From Bremia lactucae (Eukaryota > Oomycota > Peronosporomycetes > Peronosporales > Peronosporaceae): 50,379 bases of DNA. The stretch covers positions 947,192 to 997,570 of the forward strand of contig NC_090621.1 of assembly GCF_004359215.1 (NCBI RefSeq), written 5' to 3'. Below the pieces are notes generated by a model, which ran no database searches, had not been told where the DNA came from, and was given only the letters and a program-made list of their open reading frames with translations. Both the position numbers and the translations under genes were made by a program. Shown here one piece after another: positions 11,860 through 21,085 of the stretch (the first letter of the stretch is position 1; each line of letters starts with the position of its first letter).

Positions 11860-12400
11860 CTACACACTGTTTATCCTTTGCGTAAGGCGAACAGATACTT
11901 CAGTAATAGGCGACAATATAGTCGTTAAATGAGAGTGCTCATTTTTCGGCCCGCGTGATAACGCATAGGCCAAAGCATTCTGCTTGCCAGGCTTATACTT
12001 CACCTCGAAATTGTATTTAGCAAATAAGGATAGCCATCGCGACATTCTCTGTGAGAGATGGGGCGGCTTAGTCGCAGTGCGCAATGACGCGTGATCTGTA
12101 TATATCACAAACGGCGTAGAGCCGAGCAGATTAACTCTGAATTTGACGAGAGCATACTTCATAGCAAGTAACTCGTTGTCCTGAACTAGGTAATTCTTTC
12201 CGCAGCTTTAAGCTGTCTAGATTCAAACGCAATAATGCGTTCACGCCCGTCAACATCTGTTTGTAACAGAGCACTGCCAATGGCAAAATCTGATGCGTCG
12301 CAAGCGACACTGAAAGGCCAATTTGGATTCGGCAGCGCCAGAATAGGGGCAGAATCAGACTATCATTAACTGCCTGAAAAGAATTATGCTCTGTGCAACT
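11860..12400 (-). pseudogene. Element A RNase H
   Basis: The frame 12162-11860 carries MKYALVKFRVNLLGSTPF, VIYTDHASLRT, LSQRMSRWLSLFAKYNFEV and YKPGKQNALAYALSR, the standard RNase H blocks of Ty3/gypsy pol. The final block normally reads N-x-LADALSR, and here Tyr replaces the Asp. Upstream parts continue to about 12400 in other frames. Confidence 0.85.
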
Positions 12401-12480
12401 CCAGCACCAATCTGTATCTTTTTTTAAGGAGATAAGATAATGGACTAGTCATATCAGTGTAATTTTCGCTAAACCTATGT

Positions 12481-12570
12481 AAATAATTAGCGAGACCCAA
12501 CCACTTACGCAAAACCTTTTGGTTTATAGGAAAAGATTTTGCATAAGTGGTTGGGTCTCGCTAACTATTT
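12481..12570. repeat. Long hairpin from an inverted 34-nt duplication inside pol
   Basis: Left arm 12481-12514 and right arm 12537-12570 are reverse complements with two mismatches over 34 nt, around a 22-nt loop. On the minus strand the left arm belongs to the true coding sequence (PINQKVLRKWLGLANYLH). The right arm is an inverted copy of it that interrupts the frame after AKVKAIVDF. It reads as a fold-back insertion in the RT to RNase H connection. Confidence 0.88.
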
Positions 12571-13500
12571 ATAAGTATAGCAAAAATCTACTATTGCTTT
12601 TACCTTAGCGGGATCCACTCTAAGGCCTCGCTTTCCAATGAAGCACCCTAAAAAAGAAATTTCGTCTGCGCCAAAGCTGCATTTAGATGCATTTGATAAA
12701 ATTTATTTGTGCGCATACACTCGATCACTGCTCGCAAATGAGTCTTAATGATTTTCCATATCGACCGACCCTGCTCCGCACGACTATGGAAAAAATGACA
12801 TAAAAATAAGTCTGGACATAACCTCGACGAGGGCGTAATAGTAGCGTCACTAGACGATTAAATGTTACCGGGGCGTTGGAAAGCCCTTGTGGCATTCCCA
12901 ATCACTCCCATAGAATTCTTCTTTAGGTGCTTACTGCTGTAAGCGGGATATCGCTAGCTCGCATGAGCAGTTGGTAGTAACCATCGACTAAATCAAGTGC
13001 ACGATAAAATCTACATCCCATTATATTGTTCTGAAGAACATCCTTTCGAGATATGGGAGTTTGTGTTGGTATAGTGGTAGCATTAAGCTTATATAAGCAT
13101 GAACAATGCGCGTTTACCATTTGGCTTTTTAACACAAAATGCTGGGGTCGAATGGGGAGTTTTGCTATCTCGTACCATTCCATCCTCGTGGTTAGCACGA
13201 AAGAAATCGTCAATGACGTCACACTGTTCCCTTGGTATAGGCCACTGTCGTGTGACACAGTTTTGGTTCCCGGTACCAAGTCAATTTCATGACGGACACC
13301 TCTATCCGGAGGTAAAACAAATGGTAGATTATTACATTCCACATCTTAAATTCCTTAATCAAGGAATAAAATGAACTGTAGGATTTTTTAAGGATCGATG
13401 ACCCATTCCGCGCAGTGAGTGCAGCTTCTGTGTCATCCAGGACAGCTTCGTCTAGAAGTTCCGATGAGTTGAACTCAATTGTTGGTCGAATGACCACCAT
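12571..13500 (-). pseudogene. Element A reverse transcriptase and protease-RT linker
   Basis: The frame 13500-13219 reads MVVIRPTIEFNSSELLDEAV, the linker usual between protease and RT in these elements. The frame 13342-12923 has PPDRGVRHEIDLVPGTK, the VHALNKLNAATIP block degraded to CLYKLNATTIP, then TPISRKDV and LDLVDGYYQLLMR (RT motif A). The rest of the palm lies in broken frames towards 12571. Confidence 0.83.
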
Positions 13501-14600
13501 CTCAGATAAGTCGCCAGCCTTTAAGGCTCGGCCGCACTCATCAATAGATTTTTCGTCTAGCTATACAAGAGCATGTAACGAAGGGACTGCCGCAAGGCTA
13601 ACTTCTACCTTAATGTTACCGTTTGCACCATTTACAAGCGTGTGTAATTGCTCACTCGTATCGCTTTGTGAGGGTATCAACGCTTCGCATCTCCCCTGTG
13701 TTGGAGTAGAGACAATACGCCTCTTAGAGGCCGGTACATCCACATCTCCAAATTTTCCAGCCTGTATTGCTATACCAGACATGGTGTCTAATTCGACATC
13801 CGACAAGGGGTTTAGCTGCACTTCTTTGTCCAGCGATCGTTTGCGTGTCAGTTTACGTGCTTTAGAAGTGTTTGACCCGAATTGCCCTAGCGAGCCGCCA
13901 ATTGTGTCACTACTGACACTCAGTATGGTACCACTTCGGCCAACCACACTCGGAGGACTTAGACGTGCCACTCCACGTATTTCAGGAATATTACACCCTT
14001 GATGACTCGGCCTTAGGTCTAAATTGCTTTTAGCATTCAGTAAATCTATATTACAACGAGTGTCACTCGACGGAGTACGTGCCGTTCCACCCCTTTTCTT
14101 TTGTCGGGCTCAGAATTAATGTTAAATTATTGGAGTTTATTCATTGTCTAAAACACTGACAAATTCAGTCAATGATTCGCGCTAATAGCGCTTTTGTTGC
14201 CTAGCAGAGTTGAGTTCATGACTCTCCAACAGTTTGCTAGGATCATTGCGCGTAGCGCTTGAGGTTTAAGACCCCCAATCGTTCCATGTCTCATGGCGCT
14301 CAAGCCAGGCGATACCCAAGATTAGATCATATCTCGAATCCAAATCATGGACAAGACAGTGTACTACAGTGTCAAATTAAGAAATATTATACCTAAGCTC
14401 AATGGAACTTTGGGAACAGTGACACGAGTACCAGTCGCTAAGCGTACAGTGATTGTATGACCGTCATGCGCTTGAAGCGCCTCAACGTATTGTTGACTTT
14501 TTTCAAGAGAAAGGCGTCGAGCATAATTGCAAGACGCTCCAGAGTCAATTGACCATAGCTTATCAAAGCCCTTTACAGTCGTTTGAGCGACTAGCAAGCC
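13501..14600 (-). pseudogene. Element A protease and downstream linker
   Basis: The frame 14597-14364 holds LWSIDSGASCNYARRL. DSG is the retropepsin catalytic triad, followed by TVRLATGTRVTVPK as in the protease at 43840-44320. The linker frame 13971-13561 is low complexity and ends in VPSLHALV, which leads into the RT linker. Between 14364 and 13971 the frame is lost. Confidence 0.75.
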
Positions 14601-15006
14601 AGGCTTGCACTCACGCTCCGTGCATTACGCACCAAGCTAGTTATGGCTGGGTACCGTCTCCTAGAAATTCAACAGAGCCTAGGCCTTCCAGAGTAGGGTG
14701 CTTCGCACGTACTGGGTATCAACGTTTTACCGCACCGTACCTATCAGATTTCTTGTGAAGGTTGGAATTATTGCTCTTTCGAGCTTTACTCGAATTTCGT
14801 AGGGAACAGGGCCGGACGAAAATGTTTCGTGCTTTTGCACATACAACAGCTATAAATGTTTTATGCTGTTCCACAGCTTAAAAAGCCTCTTATTCTTCCT
14901 GAACAAGGCTTAGATCTAATGGTTTCGGTCTATTAGACGGTACCCATGTGCTCAAAGCGCTTATACGGTAAACAGCGTGCAAACACGAGCAGACTTTGAG
15001 TCAAAC

Positions 15007-15544
15007 TCATCGCGTAGCGCTATCGCAACTGTTCCTTCGAAAGTGGCAGGATGATATTGGAATAAAAAAATCTTTTCGGGCATTGCACTCATTGAGACCT
15101 CCCACAAAGATTGTTACGACAATTGCTTCTTGCACCGGGTGTTGATGCTTATATGCAAATAAAGTTCTTAACTCCTGGGCATAGTCCCCTAGGGCTCGTT
15201 TACCCTGTCGAGTCGCTAGAAGCCGTGATTGCATGCAAAAAGCCGGATCAGGCAGTTTAAACATGTCTATTATTTACTGTTTTAGCAAGTCCCATGAGGG
15301 AATAGCGTCGTTTATGGACGTGCCGCACGATAGCTCCCGCTTCATGGCTCTACCTCCAAGTTTAGAGATGGTGATAGCCACCTTTTGCCGTTAAGTTAAA
15401 AACAAGCGGAGTCAATGGACATTTCCATCTGCTTAATCGAAAAAAAAAGGTACTCTCCCTCTTTCCCTCCAATGTCTTTACATTAACAACCAAAGTGCGA
15501 GTCGTAGGCTTTAAATCAGGTACAGAGATGTACCGAGTTGGCAT
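15007..15544 (-). pseudogene. Element A gag remnant
   Basis: The frame 15264-15007 (LPDPAFCMQSRLLATRQGKRA, then LGDYAQELRTLFA and VVTIFVGGL) has the layout of the gypsy capsid segment. Compare KQGKRDVHAYAQHIRLLAS and ITVFVQGL in the gag at 42411-43739. The frame 15544-15362 lies upstream and is unassigned. Confidence 0.65.
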
Positions 15545-15780
15545 AGATGCCGCCTTGCGGCCCTAATCCTGGCCGATCTGGGAGGATTAAATTGTATAGA
15601 GGCTTAAAGTCTTGCTAGCGGAACCTCTGGTCCCCGGGGCATAACAAACTCGATAAAATCAAGCCCAAACAAAGTTTTGAGCTTGTCATACGCTGCATGT
15701 TGCGCCTTTAAAAGTTCTGGAAACGTTTGCAATTCAGTAAAGGCTTAGTCTTATGAAGACTCAGGTGTAGATTGACTACG

Positions 15781-15792
15781 AGTGTTACCAGG
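15781..15792 (-). other. Primer-binding site of element A
   Basis: In minus sense the 5' LTR is followed by CC, then TGGTAACAC. The first three bases TGG pair with a tRNA CCA end. Family-1 elements have CC then TGGTAGCAC at the same place, so both families appear to use a similar primer tRNA. Confidence 0.7.
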
Positions 15793-16243
15793 TGTAGCGG
15801 AGCTCAGAAGAAGGCTTGTAGACTCAAAGAGTCTCTTCCTTTTATAGAGCCAATAGAATAAACAACTCAGTGAGTCGTACAAGCTCTTGAAGCTTAGTAA
15901 ATCCTAGTTCAAGGGATTCAGGGATTCGCAGAACCAATTGGCAGCTAATGTCCGAGAGAATGTACCTCAGAAAGGCTTCTATCTCTCTCGGATCAATGCG
16001 CAAGCCTTAGGAAGGCACTAGAAATTTTAAGATCAAATGGAAACTAGACTCTTAATGCTTCTTCAAATCAAAGCCTTACCCTAACTCCTTAAAAGTAAAT
16101 TTCGGCCGCAATATTTATATTTGGCGGCTGCCACATGTGTGATTCTCACAATAAATGGGATTTTTCTAGAACAAAAGGGTATTTTACCCATAAAGTAAAT
16201 GTACCACAACAACGATTCACCAACCGATATGTGCCCCATCACA
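15793..16243 (-). repeat. Family-2 LTR (5' LTR of element A)
   Basis: 451 bp, from TGTAGCGGAGC to CCCCATCACA on the plus strand. It shares the blocks AACAACTCAGTGAGTCGTAC and TTCAAGGGATTCAGGG with 47127-47657. Orientation comes from the primer-binding site beside it. Confidence 0.85.
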
Positions 16244-17070
16244 AATAGGTCTTAAAGGACACAAATATCTTTTTTCGAAGCGTGTGGTACGTGAATGCTT
16301 CGTTGATAGAATCGTCTGACGAGTCGGCAATCTGGCAGATTTAAAAGCAAACCGCTACGGTCCATTTTTGGAATTTGCACAGGGAAACATCCAGTAATGC
16401 TTTCCAGGCCTCACGGTATCATTTATAATGATCCTTACCTTAATTATCAGGGCCTATGCTGTGGACTTCCTTTACGAGTTCTACCAAGCTTGGAACAAAG
16501 GAAGGACATCATTTGCCCGCTTACATGTGAGCCATCGATGCCGGAAAAGGCATCGATAAAGAATTACTTCTCGTCCTCACCAGGCTTTTAAAGCCTGGAT
16601 GAGTCAAATTACGAAATTTGATACCGCTCGTTGGTCATATCAGACCACCGAATTAAGTTGTCCTTAGAGAGCCACCACGGTCTCTTTCGGAAGCAAATCG
16701 CAAAGCATTGCGGTCCCTCTCCAGTTAATTTATGTTAAAGTGTACGCTAACAATACCCTCAGAGTGATCTTTAGAATCACTCTGTCCCTTGCGATGCATA
16801 CTAGCTAGCACCACCAGTAGTATGTTGGTCTATACATTTAATTCAAAAATACTTAGACATAAAACAAATAACAAAGCGACCTTGACGATCACTTCGTTCC
16901 TGGTAATGCATTCTGACATCAAAAGACTTATCATCCTGGTGATGCATTCTGAAATTGCCAAACTTGTCAAAGTCCATGGATTCACCACCAAATAATACCC
17001 CACCGAGAGGCCCGAAGATTAAAGAACATTGTTGTCGCCTTTTTAGTTGTCACGTAGGTTTAACTAACTC
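16244..17070 (-). pseudogene. Remnant of the antisense ORF upstream of element B
   Basis: From about 16480 to 17070 the sequence matches 28241-28810 and, inverted, 21086-21320. On the minus strand it includes NLIRWSDMTNERY, which matches NLIRWSSMTNERF in the plus-strand frame at 20918-21232. This is the N-terminal side of the antisense ORF described at 21086-21760. 16244-16480 has no recognised content. The piece is full of stops. Confidence 0.5.
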
Positions 17071-17079
17071 GGCCCCGAA

Positions 17080-18375
17080 TAAACAGGATGCCTTCACTAT
17101 AGCCAACGGTTGAAGCCTAGCCCTTCATCCCGTGCACCACTTTAACCTCTACCACTTCCGGCAGAGTGTTGGCAGTCCGTATATATGGACTTCGTCTTCG
17201 GATTTCCCGAAGACGACCACAAAAACAAAAAAATCTTGTTTTTTAGACATATTCAGCAAGATGGTACATCTTGCTGCGGTACCAGAGTCGATTACGGCTC
17301 CGGGTTGTGCCCCTCTCTTTATCGACACGGTATTCACGCCATTGGTTACCCCGTGAGTTAGTTCCGGATAGAGATCCAAGATTCACGGCGGAGTTCTGGC
17401 AATCCGTGTTCCGATCTCTCGGAACACGGCTGACTATGTCAACATCCGATCACCCAGAAACGGATGGCAAACAGACCGCGTAAATCGCGTCCTCGTAGAG
17501 AGATACTTCGTGGTTACGTCCTATCGTATCCGAATTGGAGCAAGTTTGAACCGATGGTCGAATTCGCCATCAACGATTCGGTGCATGCGTCTACAACGCA
17601 TACACCGTTCTTCGTGAATGGCTTACGCCATCCTCGCATACCAACCAAATTAGAGGGATCCTCTAGCTTAGGGGGGGGGACTCGCACGAGCAAAACCATT
17701 TCTGGCTCATGCTCATCACGCGTCAAAGTAAACAACGACGCGAGTGATGTCGATGTCGAAGAAATCGGCATCGAAGAGAATGATCTCATGGCAGTACGCA
17801 CAAAGCGTACTGAAAAAGACAAAACAAATGAGTCAGCAGAAGAATTTCTGCTAACTCGAGAATCAATAATCCGTTTCGTTCAGGAATCTATTGCTTACGC
17901 AGTGGACCGACAGAAACGGAAGGCAGACGAACATGGAAGAGCAAATGTTCATTTATTCAAAATTAATGATCAAGTGCTACTCTCTACGGTAAACTTACCT
18001 AAGCGATTAGTCACTAATGTGGGTAGGAGTAAACTACTACCCAAGTTTATTGGTCCTTTCTGGGTACTGCGTCACAGAGGCAGTGCGTGCACAATAGAAT
18101 TGCCACGAAGGATGCGAACGCATCCTACGTTTTACGTTGGTCGGCTCCGCCCCTCCCATCAGTACGCAACTTCTTCCAAGGACGGATTTGACCACCCTTT
18201 TGAAGAATCCCCGAAAGATTTTTGTGATCGCGAACCAGATCCTCATGTTGAACCTGAAATTTCTCATGCCGGTTCCGGATATCCTCGAAACTACGATGAA
18301 CTGACGACAGCACATCGCGAACAGCATGATATTTCCGCCCTCTTCGAACGGTCTTCCAACAGATCGATATGGTGA
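17080..18375 (+). pseudogene. Element B integrase
   Basis: Frames between 17080 and 17480 give the core (HLAAVPESITAPG, FIDTVF, LVPDRDPRFTAEFWQSVF, TMSTSDHPETDGKQT). A single frame then runs 17464-18375 (303 codons) through VEFAINDSVHASTTHTPFFV and KLLPKFIGPFWVL, ending with THPTFYVGRLRP. The core is split over at least two frames near 17350 and 17470. A run of nine G at about 17671 lies at the same place as a 13-G run in B'. Confidence 0.9.
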
Positions 18376-18966
18376 GCCTGCACCGTCTGCCCCAACGAGC
18401 GACGCTTGCCGCGCTCGAGGTCAAGTCCCTCCTCCAAATCATGGAGGAACTGGTCCATTTGTCGATCCTCGACATTAGATCCGACTTACGGTTCGGATTT
18501 AATGTTCCCTCCTCCACCACAACCATTGGTGGATTCCCACGGTGGTCACCGTGTCCTTGTGGAACGTATCCAGAATTACCGTGATGTGAAGGGGCAGCGA
18601 ACAAGTTATCTTGTTCGCTGGCGCGGTTATCCACCTTCACATGACAGCTGGGAGCCTCGCTCCCAGCTGGTTGCTGCCGTTGAGGGCCTCGTCCGTCAGA
18701 ATGACGTAACTCTCCGATGGTTCAGAAGGCCCATCGGAAAACATGCGCCCCTGGCGCTTGTAAATCGATTGCAAAATGTCAATCGCATCAGGCATCTCAA
18801 TAGAGATGCGAGCCCTTTTTCAAGGGCAAAGAAAGGGAATAGACATCCCCTTTTACCCTCTTCGAGTTGTCTACACAACACGGACAGGGATCACCCCACG
18901 TGAGGCATGGAAGCCCAGCCTCACGTGACAACCGATGCAATTTATACTTTGCACCGGTTGGAGTTC
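17858..18966 (+). repeat. 1109-bp tract with no difference from 29602-30710
   Basis: Every line compared between these coordinates is identical to the second copy at a fixed offset of 11744. The tract is bounded by mismatches at 17857 (C against T at 29601) and 18967 (T against G at 30711). Flanking sequence differs by several per cent with indels. Confidence 0.9.
18406..18903 (+). pseudogene. Element B chromodomain region
   Basis: The frame contains LVERIQNYRDVKGQRTSYLV then RWRGYPPSHDSWEPRSQL, the chromodomain fold with its aromatic positions (Y, W, W). In chromoviruses the domain follows integrase and guides integration to marked chromatin. It is separated from the integrase frame (ends 18375) by about 30 bp and a frame change. 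The 60 residues after it are basic and unassigned. Confidence 0.88.
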
Positions 18967-19854
18967 TTTTCTCAAACTTAACGCAATTCGCGTTTAGCTT
19001 TTGAAGCCAGGCTTTGCGTCCCATATCTTTGACATTGCGAATGAACGCGCTCCAGGCCTGCATAAGCGAGACTTTATCCCGCTTATTGTTTTCTAAACCA
19101 TCGATGCTTTAAAAAAGCATCGAGATAATAATCTTCCTCAGCGCGAAAGGTCTTCGCGCTGGGATCAAGGCCATGTAGCTTTCTCGCAATCAATAAAGGA
19201 TATTTATTGTGAGAAGTAGTCTCTCCAGACAAGCTACTGATTAGCCGTTCGGGCAAAAGCCACGGCTTCTTCTCAGAAGCGAGATGGGACATTTTTTTGT
19301 CTTCATTCCCCTGAGTGGTACCCACTGAAGCAGGGGTACCACAAGGACTTTTCTTACGATGGCTTACGCCATCGCCATCACCTTGCACATAAACAGGTGC
19401 AGGTGACCGTACGGGAAACGGAACTGGCAATGAGGGATCATCCTCATCGTCGGAACCAAATAGACTATTAACTCGTCTATCAGAATGAGCCCTCTCATTC
19501 GAAGGCTCAAAGTCAGCCGCCTGACGTCTATCAGGCGACTATTCTATTCTCCTCGGGTCGGCCATTTCGTCCGACTCGCATTCGTAGTCGACCTCCAAAA
19601 AGGAGTCGAATTCACGTGGTGAATCACCACGTGCACCCGCAACATCTAGTGTTGCGCGAGTGAAAGATACTACGGCAGACGTTCCGTCTGCCGCAAGAGA
19701 TAACAGTGCGTCACCCGCGGCTGCACGAACGGCAGCCGAAGGCGCAGCACTATTAACACCCCGCATGAGTTTGTTCTTCATGCGATGGAATTTAAAATGA
19801 TGGTTCTGACCAATCAACATCATTTTTAAATTAAGTGGTCACATATTGACCACT
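18431..19854. repeat. Tiled array of short perfect hairpins in element B
   Basis: Perfect stem-loops read by hand (arm length): 18538-18553 (7), 18597-18618 (9), 18645-18669 (11), 18713-18738 (8), 18792-18809 (7), 18897-18927 (10), 19102-19122 (9), 19139-19161 (9), 19483-19500 (7), 19518-19537 (7), 19613-19633 (10), 19673-19693 (9), 19718-19738 (7), 19834-19854 (8). Shorter ones are at 18431, 18514, 18745, 18766, 19265 and 19358. Loops are 1-11 nt. They cross the chromodomain, the antisense ORF and the 3' untranslated part alike. Confidence 0.93.
18797..19823 (-). pseudogene. Antisense ORF of element B, broken
   Basis: The minus-strand ORF starts just inside the 3' LTR (ATG 19823) and runs against pol towards the chromodomain. 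The frame 19823-19083 is open except for one TAG at 19539-19541, where copy B' has CAG. A 2-bp deletion near 19070-19095 then shifts it into the frame 19063-18797. Parts in order: an acidic/Ser-rich N-terminal half (VDYECESDE, SLFGSDDEDD), a middle block WLLPERLISSLSG, then MQAWSAFIRNV, YKLHRLSREAG, PCL and GDPCPCC near the end. I do not recognise the family. The C-terminal Cys cluster could bind metal, but that is a guess. It overlaps the chromodomain frame antisense at 18797-18903. Confidence 0.7.
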
Positions 19855-19886
19855 CCATCCAGTGATAGTCAGACTGATTGTCGTTT

Positions 19887-19899
19887 AAGGGAGGGGTGA
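19887..19899 (+). other. Polypurine tract of element B
   Basis: AAGGGAGGGGTGA lies directly before the LTR start at 19900. The same position in copy B' reads AAGGTAGGGGTGA. This marks the LTR as a 3' LTR. Confidence 0.8.
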
Positions 19900-20347
19900 T
19901 GTGACGGGGTGTATCGTTAGATAAAATTAACACTTAAAGGTTGTCAAGTATTATATTATCCAAAAGGTAGATAATATTTGGAGGATATTACTTTATATAG
20001 TAATGCTCAGAAATCTTATCTATAAATAGGTATAGGCCATTATATTAGTTTATCCCGCAGACTAATCAATTGTAGACGTAAACAAAAGAGAGAGATAGAT
20101 AAGATAAGATTTCAATTGCATGTTTAGTATTAGTTTATAATTAAATTAGAGTTAACAGATAGAAAGAAGAGATACTTAATTATATTAATACAGTGTTCAT
20201 TTAACCCTCCTTAAGCTAGTTGCCTTAAAGAGAAGTCTCCCTTTGCACGTACTAGTGTACGTGAAATAACGTAAGGCACCACTCGCAACTGAAGCAGTGC
20301 GAAGTGGACTTGTACTGAAGCAGTACAAGTCGTAGTGCACCGTTACA
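19900..20347 (+). repeat. Family-1 LTR (3' LTR of element B)
   Basis: 448 bp, TGTGACGGGG to CACCGTTACA. It contains the shared blocks (actaatcaattgta, the cttgtactg/cagtacaag hairpin). Intact members of this family end in TGTAACGGGG...CCCCGTTACA, a 10-bp terminal inverted repeat. Confidence 0.9.
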
Positions 20348-21085
20348 GTTATGTAGAAGCTTAAATACAGAAAAACTCTACGGTTTAGATAGGATCGGGA
20401 CCGGCCTTGACTGATCAAAAGAGAGGGAATAAAAAAGAGAGAGGGTTCAAAATTTTAGGCCGGAAATCTATTCAAAGCATCATTCAATAGAGCAGCCGCA
20501 TCCAGAGGGAGAAAGGGGAAGGAATCGTGTAATAGAAGAGGGAACTACCACTGTATACCTGAATAATAAATTCTTCATTTCCCGCCTTCAACAAGCAGTC
20601 GCTATAATGACTGATGTGAGGACAAATAGAACTATTGTATCCCTCACTGTGAGGGAGCGATTGTTTTTTTTTCAATTCCGACTTTTTTGTCTGTGCATGG
20701 TATCAATGCCAGCACGCGAATACTGCAAACCGGGCAGCTACACGACTAAGTGAAGCTGCTAGCACTGCCAACATTTGAGTAGACTCTCAGGCGTGAACCG
20801 TAGAGAGCAAGCCGCCTCCGACTCCGGTTGGAGATGACTTTACGAATCGGCGCCATCGTCCGACTCGGTTGCTACTGAAAAGGCCTCCCGTCACCCGAGG
20901 CCAAAATCACCAAAGCTATGGTTTCTGGCGTGACAACCAAAGAGTTGTTCGCAACGTTGTTTAACACGTTTGAACCTCTTAATGTGGAGTCATCTTGTGA
21001 TGACTCCTTTAATGATGAAAGCTCGGGTGTGCATAAATGCATTATTAGTTACGAAGTGATCATAAGGATCAATTCAAGAGGAATG
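20348..21085. other. Unassigned interval
   Basis: No domain, LTR block or pol segment is recognised on either strand. 20650-20900 is GC-richer than its surroundings and rich in short inverted repeats. The part after about 20900 may be the diverged end of the inverted gypsy arm. Confidence 0.45.

Larger units (their letters stand above)
8561..16243 (-). mobile_element. Element A: degenerate Ty3/gypsy element with family-2 LTRs
   Basis: The 5' LTR (15793-16243) is followed, in minus sense, by a primer-binding site, gag, protease, RT, RNase H and integrase. Next comes a polypurine tract directly before the 3' LTR (8561-8864). Order and signals are those of a complete Ty3/gypsy element. Reading frames are heavily broken. 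A family-1 LTR (9047-9505), unassigned sequence to 10533 and a gag scrap near 10830-11130 are interposed, so it is nested. I see no target-site duplication (tcgtg on the left, aatag on the right). Confidence 0.82.
17070..20347 (+). mobile_element. Element B: 5'-truncated Ty3/gypsy chromovirus with 3' LTR
   Basis: Plus-strand integrase, chromodomain, antisense ORF, polypurine tract and LTR follow in order. gag, protease, RT and RNase H are missing. The 5' break joins integrase to an antisense-ORF remnant. The same join is present in copy B' at 28810, so both copies descend from one already chimeric unit. Confidence 0.85.

Noticed and set aside
13060..13155. tRNA-like A box (tggtatagtggtagc) and B-box-like gggtcgaatgg
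   Set aside because: No acceptor or anticodon stem can be drawn, spacing is poor, and the stretch is RT coding sequence of element A on the other strand.
18125..18640. 171-codon minus-strand ORF, identical at 29869-30384
   Set aside because: It is the antisense shadow of the integrase end and chromodomain frames. The two copies are identical only because the DNA is identical there. No motif of its own.
18797..19300. Purifying selection on the antisense ORF from B against B'
   Set aside because: My hand count is mixed: mostly synonymous changes near 18967-19080 but mostly replacement changes at 19094-19270. B and B' are probably both dead, so this pair is not evidence either way. The B against left-arm comparison is the useful one.
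18431..19854. CRISPR-like array
   Set aside because: The hairpins differ in sequence and spacing and there is no repeated unit. The DNA is eukaryotic.
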